Shown here piece by piece: positions 22,868 to 32,845 of a stretch of DNA of 64,000 bases. The stretch is taken from NCBI GenBank assembly GCA_028817895.1, contig JAPPOQ010000002.1, forward strand, positions 40,908-104,907, written 5' to 3'. Made by a program: the position numbers and the translations under genes. The notes below the pieces were generated by a model. It searched no databases. It had not been told where the DNA came from and saw nothing but the letters and a program-made list of their open reading frames with translations. Numbering within the stretch: position 1 is the stretch's first letter; each line of letters opens with the position of its first letter. The stretch comes from Ahrensia sp. GTDB lineage: Bacteria > Pseudomonadota > Alphaproteobacteria > Rhizobiales > Rhizobiaceae.

Positions 22868-22904
22868 CGCAAAAATATGTCAGGTAGGTTGACATATTTT
22901 TGCG
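22868..22904. promoter_or_regulatory. perfect 15-bp inverted repeat, candidate MarR operator between divergent marR-like and ilvE genes
   Basis: CGCAAAAATATGTCA-GGTAGGT-TGACATATTTTTGCG. Confidence 0.7.
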
Positions 22905-22973
22905 CAACTTCATAGTGCGGCGGTTTCAATTCGCCGCCTTTGGACCCAGCGCGGCATCTGCGGAGACAATATC

Positions 22974-23849
22974 ATGGCTGGAGTTCCGTTCGATCAGCTT
23001 AGTGGCGAAATCTGGTACAATGGAGAATTTGTCGATTGGGGTGATGCCACCATGCATGTGCTCACCCACGGCCTGCATTATGCAAGCTCCGTATTCGAGG
23101 GCGAACGGGCCTATGGCGGCAAGATCTTTGAGCTGACCAAGCACACGGAGCGCCTGCACAAATCCGCTGAGTATCTTGGCTTCGAAATCCCGTGGTCAGT
23201 CGAAGAGATCGATAAGGCCTGCCGCGAAACGCTCAAACGGCAGGGTTTGTCCAACGCCTATATCCGCCCGGTCGCCTGGCGCGGATCGGAAATGATGGGG
23301 GTTTCGGCTCAACACAACCGTATCAATCTGGCGATCGCCGTTTGGGACTGGCCGTCCTATTTCGATCCGGAAGAGAGGATGAAAGGCATCCGCCTCGATA
23401 TCGCAGAGTGGAAGCGTCCGGATCCGGCCACCATTCCATGCAAGTCTAAGGCAGCCGGGCTCTACATGATTTGCACGCTTTCCAAACATGCCGCCGAAGC
23501 CAAAGGCTATGCCGATGCGTTGATGTTCGACTATCGCGGTCGCGTGGCAGAATGCACCGGCGCCAATATCTTCTTCACCAAGGATGGCGAGTTGCACACC
23601 CCCATTCCCGACTGCTTTTTGGACGGCATTACGCGCCAGACCGTGATAGATCTTGCCAAGAAACGTCAATTGAAGGTGACGGAACGCGTGATCATGCCCG
23701 AAGAGATGGCCGACTTTGAAGAATGCTTCATCACCGGGTCGGCCGCTGAAGTGACGCCGGTCTCTGAAATCGGACCCTATAATTTTGCCCCCGGGGCGAT
23801 CTCCAAAGCGATGATGGAAGACTATACAAAGGCCGTGACGCCAGCTTGA
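22974..23849 (+). CDS. ilvE: branched-chain amino acid aminotransferase
   Basis: DQLSGEIWYNGEFVDWGDATMHVLTHGLHYASSVFEGERAY. Confidence 0.92.
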   Translation: MAGVPFDQLSGEIWYNGEFVDWGDATMHVLTHGLHYASSVFEGERAYGGKIFELTKHTERLHKSAEYLGFEIPWSVEEIDKACRETLKRQGLSNAYIRPVAWRGSEMMGVSAQHNRINLAIAVWDWPSYFDPEERMKGIRLDIAEWKRPDPATIPCKSKAAGLYMICTLSKHAAEAKGYADALMFDYRGRVAECTGANIFFTKDGELHTPIPDCFLDGITRQTVIDLAKKRQLKVTERVIMPEEMADFEECFITGSAAEVTPVSEIGPYNFAPGAISKAMMEDYTKAVTPA

Positions 23850-23978
23850 GACGCGGCGTTTTCACGTTCAGTCCGGCCATGGTTAACCATAGGTAAAGAG
23901 AGCGTTTGACGCTCACCTTCGCGGATCGTCTAATGCAGCGCCTGTTGATGCGGGCGAAGCGAGCTAAGGAGACGGGCC

Positions 23979-24296
23979 TTGGAAACTCTATTGCCTATCA
24001 TCGTGCAACTTGTAGCCGGTGCAGCCGGAGGCGGCGGCATTGCTGCAATTCTCAAAAATGTTGATCTCGGACCGATCGGCAATATGATTGTCGGCGCCAT
24101 TGGCGGTGTCGGTGGCGGACAGTTGGCCGGTTTGACCGGGCTTTTGGGTGCTGCTGGCGGCGCAGCGGCTGGCGGCGATCTGACAGGCGGACTGGATTTC
24201 GGAAACCTGATCGGAGCAGCCGTTGGTGGAGGTGCTGGCGGCGCGGTGCTGACGGGCATCATTGGCGCCGTCATGGGTGGTCGAAAGGGCGAGTAA
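23979..24296 (+). CDS. small glycine/alanine-rich membrane protein (glycine-zipper like)
   Basis: TTG start preceded by AAGGAG; repeated GxxxG motifs; hypothetical. Confidence 0.6.
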   Translation: METLLPIIVQLVAGAAGGGGIAAILKNVDLGPIGNMIVGAIGGVGGGQLAGLTGLLGAAGGAAAGGDLTGGLDFGNLIGAAVGGGAGGAVLTGIIGAVMGGRKGE

Positions 24297-24410
24297 GGCT
24301 TCCGCCTTCCACATCGGTTGAAACGCCGCACATTGCCCCTTGCCTGAACTCGCTTTCGAAGCGACAAGCACAAGAAGTTCGTTCAGGAGCAAGTGGGCCG
24401 TTCGTCAATA

Positions 24411-25058
24411 ATGCCACAGCTGAAAATTGCCATCGTGCCGGTGACGGCGTTTCAACAAAACTGCACCCTCATTTGGGACAGCGAGACAAGCGCAGGCGTG
24501 GTGATCGATCCAGGTGGTGACATCGATCGCGTCGAGGCAGCTATTGCGCAAAACGGCATTGATGTTCAGGCCATATGGCTGACGCATGGTCATATAGATC
24601 ACGCGGCCGGTGCCATGGATCTCAAAGACGCTCTGGGCGTCGACATTATCGGCCCGCACATAGCTGATCAGCCGTTGTTGCAGGGCCTGGAAGATCAGGC
24701 GCGCATGTTTGGACTGGATGGCGCGGTGCGCAATTGTCAGCCAGACCGCTGGCTGAAACATGGTGACACGATTTCCATTGGGGAACACCGCTTCTCGGTT
24801 CATCACTGTCCGGGCCACGCCCCCGGACACGTCGTCTTTTACAATGAGGAAGCGAATTTCGCGCATGTTGGCGATGTCTTGTTTGCAGGTTCCATCGGTC
24901 GCGCCGATCTACCCGGGGGCAATCACGACACGCTGATCGCCTCCATCAAGACAACGCTGATGAGTTGGCCCGATGAGGTCCAGTTTATCTGCGGTCACGG
25001 ACCGGCAAGCACGATTGGTCGCGAGCGCGCGACCAATCCGTTCATCATCAATTCCTGA
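24411..25058 (+). CDS. MBL-fold metallo-hydrolase (glyoxalase II-like)
   Basis: WLTHGHIDHAAGAMDL, HHCPGHAPGHVVFY. Confidence 0.92.
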   Translation: MPQLKIAIVPVTAFQQNCTLIWDSETSAGVVIDPGGDIDRVEAAIAQNGIDVQAIWLTHGHIDHAAGAMDLKDALGVDIIGPHIADQPLLQGLEDQARMFGLDGAVRNCQPDRWLKHGDTISIGEHRFSVHHCPGHAPGHVVFYNEEANFAHVGDVLFAGSIGRADLPGGNHDTLIASIKTTLMSWPDEVQFICGHGPASTIGRERATNPFIINS

Positions 25059-25081
25059 TTTTGAAGGCGCGTTGGCGCCGA

Positions 25082-25657
25082 TTATTGGCCCTGCTTGGCA
25101 GTGTGAGCGTCGATCTGCTCCTGAAGCATCGCATATTCGCGGCAATCCGCACCGCAACGCTTTTCGATTTCGGCCAGTTGCTCACGCGCCTTGTCCACCT
25201 GGCCAAGTTGCAGGAAGGCTTCACCCATATATTCGCGCACCAGCGTGTAGTCCGGGTCGAACTTGAGTGCCGTGCGGTAGTAGTTCAGCCCTGTCTCAAC
25301 ATCACCGAGTTTACGGTGGGAGTAGCCAAGATAGTTCAGAATTCGTGGATCGTTTTGGTTCTCCGCGAGCCTTAGCACATTGATCGCTTCATCATAGCGA
25401 CGGTGATAGGCCAAATCCCGAGCCGCGGCGTAGAGATTGTCGTCCGACAGACCACTCGACTTCTTCGCCTTAACGCATTTTTTTGTGCGGCGATCCCAGA
25501 CCTTGCCCTTGCGACAAGACGGCGTAATGGTCGAGTCACGATCGCCACCAGCGGAATAAGCGGGAACGACAGCGACCGGAGAGAAGGCAAACAGGCTTCC
25601 AGCCATCGCTGCCGCCAGGGCAACAGATGTTGAACGACGTGCAAGAGTTGGAAAAGG
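25082..25657 (-). CDS. tetratricopeptide repeat protein, exported
   Basis: Signal peptide; NYLGYSHRKLGDVETGLNYYRTALKFDPDYTLVREYMGEAFLQLG. Confidence 0.85.
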   Translation of the reverse strand, partial: PFPTLARRSTSVALAAAMAGSLFAFSPVAVVPAYSAGGDRDSTITPSCRKGKVWDRRTKKCVKAKKSSGLSDDNLYAAARDLAYHRRYDEAINVLRLAENQNDPRILNYLGYSHRKLGDVETGLNYYRTALKFDPDYTLVREYMGEAFLQLGQVDKAREQLAEIEKRCGADCREYAMLQEQIDAHTAKQGQ

Positions 25658-25817
25658 CATTTGAGAACCTCCAGGCAGCTGGATCATTTTGCGACAGCGC
25701 AGTAACGGTGCGACCGTACGATTAGTTTCAACGCACTCTATCTATGCGGCACCAATATGTCATGTGACGCATGGCACACTTTGGTGTGTTCGCTACAAAC
25801 TCTGAAGGGCCTGATTC

Positions 25818-26726
25818 TTGCATCCAATGCTTGCAAACGCACTGTTGCTGCTGGCAGGCCTCATTTGGGGCGGCGGCTTTGTCGCTCAACAAACGGCGAT
25901 GGACGACATCGGACCGTTTCTGTTCATGGCATGCCGCTTCGGATTGGCCGCCTTAGCGATCATTCCTCTGGTCATTTGGGAAACCCGGACTTCGCAGCAT
26001 CACGTTTCCCTCAGATTCAGAGACATCGGACCGGGCATGACGGTTGGCTTCACCTTCTTTGCCACCATGGCATTGCAACAATTGGGCATTCTGGGAACCA
26101 GCGTCACCAATGCAGGCATGCTGACCGGCCTGTATGTCGTCCTGACCCCGCTTTTGGCTTTCGTGTTGATGCGAGATCGCATCGCCCGGCTCGTTTGGCC
26201 GTGCGCTATGTTGGCTTTCGGCGGAATTTGGTTGCTGGGTGGTGGTGGTCTGACCCGTCTGACCTGGGGTGATTGGTTGGTGGCCGTTTCAGCGGTATTC
26301 GCTGCCCTTCACGTCATCGCCATGGGGCGTGCGGTCAAAGGCCTGCGCCGTCCAGCCCTCGTTGCCTGTGTACAGTTTGTCGTGAGCGCGTCACTTGCCT
26401 TCATTTGTTTTGGAGCCGCACGCCTTTGGGGAACTGATTTTGAACCGGCGATCAACGCGCAGCTGCTTCTGGCAGCAGGGCCTGAGATCCTCTACGCGTC
26501 ATTGTTGGCGGGTGCACTGGCTTTCACCATCATGGCCTTCTGCCAACAATATACGAGCGCATCCATCGCCGCCGTGCTGATGTCGTCAGAAGCACTGTTT
26601 GCCGCCCTTGGCGGAGCGCTCTTCCTCTCGGAACGGCTGGAACTTCTTGGCTATGTTGGTTGCGCGATGCTGCTGACGGCCATTGCTGTGACGAGCTTCG
26701 CCACTGAAGCAGGCGACACGCGTTGA
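25818..26726 (+). CDS. DMT family (EamA) transporter
   Basis: Ten-TM pattern, LLLAGLIWGGGFVAQQTAMDDIGPF. Confidence 0.88.
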   Translation: MHPMLANALLLLAGLIWGGGFVAQQTAMDDIGPFLFMACRFGLAALAIIPLVIWETRTSQHHVSLRFRDIGPGMTVGFTFFATMALQQLGILGTSVTNAGMLTGLYVVLTPLLAFVLMRDRIARLVWPCAMLAFGGIWLLGGGGLTRLTWGDWLVAVSAVFAALHVIAMGRAVKGLRRPALVACVQFVVSASLAFICFGAARLWGTDFEPAINAQLLLAAGPEILYASLLAGALAFTIMAFCQQYTSASIAAVLMSSEALFAALGGALFLSERLELLGYVGCAMLLTAIAVTSFATEAGDTR

Positions 26727-26750
26727 ACCGGGACGATTACAAGTCCCCTC

Positions 26751-27647
26751 TTACAAGTCCCCCCAATGGTTTAGCGCCGCGCGAGCAATCGGCTCGCCCC
26801 ACTCCTGGACGAAATGCCCGGCGTCCTTGACCATCATGGGGTCGGGACAATTCTTGATCAGCGCCTTAATCGCCATCATCGTTTCCACACCGAGCACCGG
26901 GTCCTTCTCTCCGATGGCCATGAAGCTTTCACCCGCCCATTCTTCGCGCCAAAAGGCCACCGCTCGCTTGCTGATTTCAATACCGTCCATGCCCGGTTCG
27001 ACCATCACCATTTCTGGAAACCGGCGCACGCCCGCCTTGTAGCTTTGATTGAGAAAGGGCGCATCGTATGCAGCCGCTTCCTTCTCGCTCAATATGGGTG
27101 TTGCCCGTTTCATCAAAGCGCCGACATCCAGGTCAGGATTGGCAGCTACATAGGCTTTCCAGTCCAGAAATCCGGGACCGGGAGCCCTTCCGGTCGCGAT
27201 CGCCGTGTTCATGATCAACAATCGAGAAAAGCGCTGCGGCATGTCCTGCGGCAGGGTGAGACCAAGCAATCCACCCCAATCCTGCACAACCAACGTTATG
27301 TTGTTGAGATCGAGTTGTTCGACAAATGCGACGATCATGTCGCGATGAAAGTCAAACGTGTAGACCCCATCATCTACCGGTTTGTCCGAGCGTCCAAAAC
27401 CGAGCCAGTCGGGCGCCACGACCCGCGCACCGCTTTCCAGGAAGACCGGAATCATCTTTCGATAGAGATAGGCCCATGTCGGTTCACCGTGCAGGCACAG
27501 AACCACGCGATCGGCTTCTTTGGGTCCTTCATCCACGTAATGGACACGCATCGGCGCGTAGCCTGGCAAGTCATCAACATAACGCGGCTCGTAAGGCCAA
27601 TCCGGGAGCCCTTCAAAGCGATCATCCGGTGTTCTCAAGACTTCCAT
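26751..27647 (-). CDS. alpha/beta hydrolase, haloalkane dehalogenase-like
   Basis: LCLHGEPTWAYLYRKMIPVF, VVQDWGGLLGLTLP. Confidence 0.9.
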   Translation of the reverse strand: MEVLRTPDDRFEGLPDWPYEPRYVDDLPGYAPMRVHYVDEGPKEADRVVLCLHGEPTWAYLYRKMIPVFLESGARVVAPDWLGFGRSDKPVDDGVYTFDFHRDMIVAFVEQLDLNNITLVVQDWGGLLGLTLPQDMPQRFSRLLIMNTAIATGRAPGPGFLDWKAYVAANPDLDVGALMKRATPILSEKEAAAYDAPFLNQSYKAGVRRFPEMVMVEPGMDGIEISKRAVAFWREEWAGESFMAIGEKDPVLGVETMMAIKALIKNCPDPMMVKDAGHFVQEWGEPIARAALNHWGDL

Positions 27648-27667
27648 CACCATCCCCTAAATGGGTG

Positions 27668-28009
27668 CTACATCAACCGCTCACCATTGGGCACCGGTTT
27701 GTCGATCTGCGCAAGCACGATGTCACCATTATCGTCGGCAAATCCGAGCGTAAGAACCTGCGACATAAAGGGACCGATCTGTCGCGGTGGAAAATTGGTG
27801 ACCGCTATAACCTGTCGACCGACCAACGCTTCCGGCTCGTAATGTGCCGTTATTTGCGCTGACGACTTTTTCTCACCGATATCAGGACCGAAATCGATCA
27901 CGAGCTTGATGGCCGGTTTGCGCGCTTCGGGAAAAGGTTCGGCCTCGACCACCGTACCAGCCCGGATCTCAACTTTCATGAAGTCGTCGAAGCTGATTGT
28001 CTCACTCAT
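27668..28009 (-). CDS. tRNA-binding domain protein (CsaA-like)
   Basis: MKVEIRAGTVVEAEPFPEARKPAIKLVIDFGPDIGEKKSSAQIT. Confidence 0.88.
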   Translation of the reverse strand: MSETISFDDFMKVEIRAGTVVEAEPFPEARKPAIKLVIDFGPDIGEKKSSAQITAHYEPEALVGRQVIAVTNFPPRQIGPFMSQVLTLGFADDNGDIVLAQIDKPVPNGERLM

Positions 28010-28824
28010 GACGCTTTCGCCAGTTCACGCGACCGTTCGGTCGCAGCCGCGACCGCCCGCTCCAACAACGGCGCCAACCCATCCTTACTCATCAGAACAT
28101 CCAGCGCAGCTGCCGTGGTGCCGTTCGGAGATGTCACGTTTTCGCGCAAATCTGCGGGCGAGCGATGAGACTGCCGCATCAACTCGCCCGCTCCACTCAC
28201 TGTTGCGCTTGCAAGTTTGGCTGCGAGATCGGGAGGTAGTCCCGCGGCCACACCAGCATTTGCGAGCGCTTCAGCGAGATGGAAAACGTAGGCTGGACCG
28301 CTGCCGGAGACGCCCGTTACGGCGTCCATCAGCGTCTCCTCCTCAACCCATGCGACCTCGCCTATCGCTGAGAGTAGAGAGGTGACCACACTCTTTTGTG
28401 AAGCGTCAACTCGACTATTGGCCACACACACAGACATTCCACAGCCCACCATAGCCGGTGTGTTAGGCATGACACGGACGATGCGCGGATGTGATGGCGC
28501 AAAGGGAGCAGCCAGGCTGTTGATAGTGGTCCCCGCTGCGACCGAAAGCAACAGGTTGTCTTCGTCTACCAGCCCCGAAAGCGCTGGCAAAATATCGCCG
28601 ATAATCTGTGGCTTGACCGCGACGATGAGAATATCGGGACGAACAGCCTCAATGGGAGACACCAGACACCGCACCCCCTGCTCGTTCATCGCGGCCTTCA
28701 TCTCGTCAGAAGGCAGCGGGTCGATGACCTCTATTGCAGAAGGCTCGTAGCCGTCAGCGAGCCAGCCGCCGAGCATTGCACCGCCCATATTTCCGGCGCC
28801 GACAAGACAGAGCCGAGCGGTCAT
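28006..28824 (-). CDS. proC: pyrroline-5-carboxylate reductase
   Basis: LCLVGAGNMGGAMLGGWL...MPNTPAMVGCGMSV...GVSGSGPAYVFHLAEAL. Confidence 0.95.
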   Translation of the reverse strand: MTARLCLVGAGNMGGAMLGGWLADGYEPSAIEVIDPLPSDEMKAAMNEQGVRCLVSPIEAVRPDILIVAVKPQIIGDILPALSGLVDEDNLLLSVAAGTTINSLAAPFAPSHPRIVRVMPNTPAMVGCGMSVCVANSRVDASQKSVVTSLLSAIGEVAWVEEETLMDAVTGVSGSGPAYVFHLAEALANAGVAAGLPPDLAAKLASATVSGAGELMRQSHRSPADLRENVTSPNGTTAAALDVLMSKDGLAPLLERAVAAATERSRELAKAS

Positions 28825-28828
28825 TGTC

Positions 28829-29323
28829 TCACGCCTCCCCCACAGTGTCGAACAACACGCTGCCCAACGCTTCTTCGGCACTCTTTCCGGCCCAAATCAC
28901 AAATTGAAAGGCCTGATAGTAGCGTTCACAGGATGTCAGCGCACTGTCCAGCAGACATTCAATCTGCGCTTCATTTGGTTCAGCCCCTCCGGAAAGTGGG
29001 GTGGCGTGGCGATACATGATGGAGCCGTCCTGCAACCACAGATCAAAATGACCAAAAAGCATCTGCTCATTCACGAGCGAAAGCAGACGCATGGTTTCCG
29101 CCATCCGGTTCTGCGGCACACGCATATCGAAGGCGCAAGCGAGATGAAGCGCTTCGAAATCTTCCATCCAAGAAAAGGAAACGTCGTAATTCGTCCAAAT
29201 ACCAGCGACGAGAATAGCAATCTCGTCCTGGCCGGGGCGCTCAAAAGCCCATTTGTTGTCGTCGGCCAGGGCTTCCACCGTATCGACCGGATGGATATCC
29301 CGCACTGCGCCCAAGCTTTCCAT
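28829..29323 (-). CDS. YbjN domain-containing protein
   Basis: VNEQMLFGHFDLWLQDGSIMYRHATPL pattern typical of YbjN. Confidence 0.82.
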   Translation of the reverse strand: MESLGAVRDIHPVDTVEALADDNKWAFERPGQDEIAILVAGIWTNYDVSFSWMEDFEALHLACAFDMRVPQNRMAETMRLLSLVNEQMLFGHFDLWLQDGSIMYRHATPLSGGAEPNEAQIECLLDSALTSCERYYQAFQFVIWAGKSAEEALGSVLFDTVGEA

Positions 29324-29598
29324 GACCCTGCATCCATTGTGTGGCGTGCATTGCGTGGCGAGAGCCGGCCGCTCCGTGCAGTAGGCTCGCTACGAATCAC
29401 TCAATAGAATCAGAATATAAGATCGAATTGCAGCGCGAAGCCCGTTCACATTACAAGCGCACAGATTCGCAAAAGACACACTGAATCAGCCCCTCAGGAA
29501 GCGGCGCCAAACGATTCTGAAGACTCAACAATCGCCAAACTATCCACGGCTTGCGAAGGTGTGGATAAGCTGTCTCGCATGGCCGTCACAGCAATTTG

Positions 29599-29898
29599 TC
29601 AAGCAGATTTGGAGGACGTTTTCGCCGCGCTCTTGCGTTTGGCCGGAGTTTTCGAAAGGCCAGCCTTGATCTCATCAAGCTCTGCCCGAAGCGCTTCATT
29701 TTCCATGCGCGCTTTGGAAGCCATTTCCTTGACGGCTTCAAATTCGTCGCGCTGGACCAGATCCATCTGAGCCAAAAAGCGTTCGGCCTGCGAACGAAAC
29801 ACCGTCTCGACCTCGCGCCTGGCTCCCTGCGCAACACCGGCGGCATCCGTCATCATCTTTGCAAATTCATCGAGAATTCGGTTCGGACCGTTGTTCAT
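29599..29898 (-). CDS. accessory factor UbiK family protein
   Basis: MNNGPNRILDEFAKMMTDAAGVAQGARREVETVFRSQAERFLAQMDLVQRDEFEAVKEMA. Confidence 0.82.
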   Translation of the reverse strand: MNNGPNRILDEFAKMMTDAAGVAQGARREVETVFRSQAERFLAQMDLVQRDEFEAVKEMASKARMENEALRAELDEIKAGLSKTPAKRKSAAKTSSKSA

Positions 29899-30001
29899 TT
29901 CACTGGTTCCGGTTTTCCTGTTTGCACCAAGGTAGGTGTCGGCTCTTGCAGCATCAATATCGGCACTTGAACCCACCGGCAAATAGCGGCAAAGCCAATT
30001 C

Positions 30002-30886
30002 ATGCACCCTTTTGCCGCACCTGGCCTCGCAATCGCCTTCCCGCAAATCGATCCTGTGATCTTCAGCATCGGTCCGTTGGCTGTGCATTGGTACGGTCTG
30101 GCCTATGTAACCGGCATATTGCTGGGCTGGCAGTTCGCCAAACGCGTCGTCGCCAATCAGTCCTTATGGCCGGGCACCGGGTCTCCCATCCGCACGGTTG
30201 AGATTGACGACTTTCTGACCTGGGCGGTCGTGGGCATCATTGCGGGCGGTCGGTTGGGCTATGTGCTGTTTTACAATCTGCCTGTCTATCTGGCCGATCC
30301 GCTGAGCATTTTTGCCATCTGGGACGGTGGCATGAGTTTTCACGGCGGTGCGGTTGGTTCGATCGTTGCGATGGTGCTGTTTGCTCGCAGTCGTGGATTC
30401 TCGGCCTTCAGCCTGTTGGACGTCGTCGCGGCGGCATCGTGTTTCGGCCTGTTTTTTGGCAGGCTTGCAAATTTCATCAATTCGGAACTTTGGGGGCGAC
30501 CAACCGATGTCCCCTGGGCCGTGGTCTTTCCCAATGGCGGTAATTTTCCCCGCCATCCGAGCCAGCTCTACGAAGCGGCGCTGGAAGGTCTGCTGCTGTT
30601 TTTCATGCTTGCAGCGCTCATCTACTGGGCAAAGAAACTGCGTCATCCCGGTTTCATTGGCGGCTCATGGGTGTTCGGATACGGCCTGTCGCGCATCATC
30701 GTTGAGTTCTTCCGCGAACCAGACGCTCAACTCGGCTATCTTTACGGCGACTGGCTGACTATGGGGATGGTGCTTTCTCTGCCCATGCTGCTTGTAGGCG
30801 CATGGGGCATGGCGACCGCTTCCCTACGCGCAGCGTGGCGCGCTGCCGATGACGAGGACGAACAAAGCGAGCGTTCGCAGGCGTGA
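30002..30886 (+). CDS. lgt: prolipoprotein diacylglyceryl transferase
   Basis: [44 protein letters not shown]. Confidence 0.95.
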   Translation: MHPFAAPGLAIAFPQIDPVIFSIGPLAVHWYGLAYVTGILLGWQFAKRVVANQSLWPGTGSPIRTVEIDDFLTWAVVGIIAGGRLGYVLFYNLPVYLADPLSIFAIWDGGMSFHGGAVGSIVAMVLFARSRGFSAFSLLDVVAAASCFGLFFGRLANFINSELWGRPTDVPWAVVFPNGGNFPRHPSQLYEAALEGLLLFFMLAALIYWAKKLRHPGFIGGSWVFGYGLSRIIVEFFREPDAQLGYLYGDWLTMGMVLSLPMLLVGAWGMATASLRAAWRAADDEDEQSERSQA

Positions 30887-31983
30887 GCCCATTGGAACTG
30901 GAACTGCGCGAACGCATCGCGTCTGACGGCCCCATGGCCATATCCGACTATATGAGCCTTTGCCTCACCCACCCCGAACATGGCTATTACACGACCAACC
31001 ATCCGATCGGAGGACGGGCATCGGCGCAGCGCAGCGGTGGAGACTTCATCACCGCACCGGAAGTAAGCCAGATGTTTGGGGAGATGATCGGCGTTTGGTG
31101 CATGGAGGTCTGGCAGGTGCTGGGAAAACCACATCCCTTCAGCCTGGTGGAGCTTGGCCCCGGTCGCGGCACTCTGATGCGCGATCTGCTGCGTGTCGCC
31201 AGTGCCCTGCCGGGCTTTCTGCCGGCTGCGGACATTCATCTGGTCGAGATCAGCCCGACACTTGCCGAGCAGCAAAGCCTGCTTTTGTCGCAGGCACAGA
31301 TCAAATGGGTCAGCGGAATCGACGCCCTTCCCGCCCAACCCACTCTTGTCATCGGCAATGAGTTTCTCGACGCCCTGCCCTTTCGCCAATGGGTGAAAGC
31401 GCAGGGAGATTGGCGCGAGCGCGGCGTTGGCTTTGTTGATGACCAACTATCCTTTGTTGCCCGACCCGCAACACTTGATGTCATCACTTTACCCAAGGAC
31501 CACCAGACGCAGCCGGATGGAGCAGTCTTCGAGACCGCACCAGCACGCGGTGCTCTCGTCACGCAGTTGGCTGACCTGTTCAACGCTCACACAGGCGCTG
31601 CCCTGCTGATCGACTATGGGCATCTGACAAGCGGTTTTGGCGACACGTTTCAGGCCATGCGAGCGCACGAGTATGTCGATCCGCTTGAAGCGCCTGGTAA
31701 CGCCGACCTGACCAGCCATGTCGATTTCGCGGCGCTTGCGAATACCGCTTCAGACAACGGTTGCGTTGTTCCTCCAGCCACAACGCAAGGGGCCTTTCTG
31801 CTGTCTCTCGGCTTGCTCGAACGGGCTGGAAATCTAGGCGCAGGACGCGATGCTGCCATCCAAAATCAGTTACGCGATGCCGTTGAGCGGCTGGCCGGAC
31901 CGGAACAGATGGGCGAACTCTTCAAGGCATTCGCGTTCGGCGCGCCGGCAGCCCTTGACGAGCGCTGGCCTGGCTTTGCATGA
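30883..31983 (+). CDS. SAM-dependent methyltransferase, MidA/NDUFAF7 family
   Basis: [50 protein letters not shown]. Confidence 0.93.
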   Translation: MSPLELELRERIASDGPMAISDYMSLCLTHPEHGYYTTNHPIGGRASAQRSGGDFITAPEVSQMFGEMIGVWCMEVWQVLGKPHPFSLVELGPGRGTLMRDLLRVASALPGFLPAADIHLVEISPTLAEQQSLLLSQAQIKWVSGIDALPAQPTLVIGNEFLDALPFRQWVKAQGDWRERGVGFVDDQLSFVARPATLDVITLPKDHQTQPDGAVFETAPARGALVTQLADLFNAHTGAALLIDYGHLTSGFGDTFQAMRAHEYVDPLEAPGNADLTSHVDFAALANTASDNGCVVPPATTQGAFLLSLGLLERAGNLGAGRDAAIQNQLRDAVERLAGPEQMGELFKAFAFGAPAALDERWPGFA

Positions 31984-32059
31984 GTGCGATTTTGCCATGC
32001 TTCTTGCGATGCCGGGCGGCTCTGATACCGTCTGCGTCAATCCGAAAGTGCGGGAAACT

Positions 32060-32839
32060 ATGAGCCAGCTTCAACCCATCACCGCCGAACCACTCAATGC
32101 CTTGAGCGGCATTCGACACGCTTTCTTCACGCGACCCGGCGGCGTCTCCAGCGGCATCTATGCAGGGCTCAATGCCGGTTTGGGGTCGGGAGATCAGCGC
32201 GAAGATGTGATCGAAAACCGCAACCGCATGGCCGACTGGATCGGCTGCGAACACGACAGCATTGCATCGCCCTATCAGGTCCATTCGCCAGATTGCGTGA
32301 TCACTCGATCCGCCTGGCAGGACAACCGACCCAAGGCAGACGGTGTTGCGACCGACAAGCAGTGGCTCGTCATGGGTATCGTGACCGCCGATTGCGGGCC
32401 AGTGCTGTTTGCAGATGCGCAAGCCCGTGTTGTCGCGGCCTGCCATGCCGGTTGGGGCGGCGCACTCAAGGGCGTGCTGGACGATACGATTGCCAAAATG
32501 GAAACGCTTGGTGCAAAGCGGGCCAATATTGTCGCCGTGCTCGGACCAACCATCAGTCAGACCAATTATGAGGTTGGCCCAACCTATCCCGATCCGTTTC
32601 TGACTGATGACAGCGGCAACAGCCGCTTTTTCATTGCTTCAAAGCGTGATGGGCATTTCATGTTCGACTTGCCCGGCTACATCATCAATCGGCTCGAGGG
32701 CCTTGGCGTCTCCGCGTCATGGACAGGCCATTGCACCTATGCCGATGAAGCGCTTTTCTTTTCATACAGACGTACAACACATCGCGGCGAACCCGATTAC
32801 GGTCGCCAAATGTCCGCGATCATGCTCAGCGAGGATTGA
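32060..32839 (+). CDS. pgeF: peptidoglycan editing factor PgeF / polyphenol oxidase family
   Basis: HAFFTRPGGVSSGIYAGLNAG, ADCGPVLFAD, VVAACHAGWGGALKGV. Confidence 0.93.
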   Translation: MSQLQPITAEPLNALSGIRHAFFTRPGGVSSGIYAGLNAGLGSGDQREDVIENRNRMADWIGCEHDSIASPYQVHSPDCVITRSAWQDNRPKADGVATDKQWLVMGIVTADCGPVLFADAQARVVAACHAGWGGALKGVLDDTIAKMETLGAKRANIVAVLGPTISQTNYEVGPTYPDPFLTDDSGNSRFFIASKRDGHFMFDLPGYIINRLEGLGVSASWTGHCTYADEALFFSYRRTTHRGEPDYGRQMSAIMLSED

Positions 32840-32845
32840 TCCCAC

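Noticed and set aside
29541-29568. DnaA-box-like TGTGGATAA with a nearby inverted TATCCAC
   Set aside because: Single exact 9-mer match in a 275-bp intergenic region; expected by chance and no other origin features
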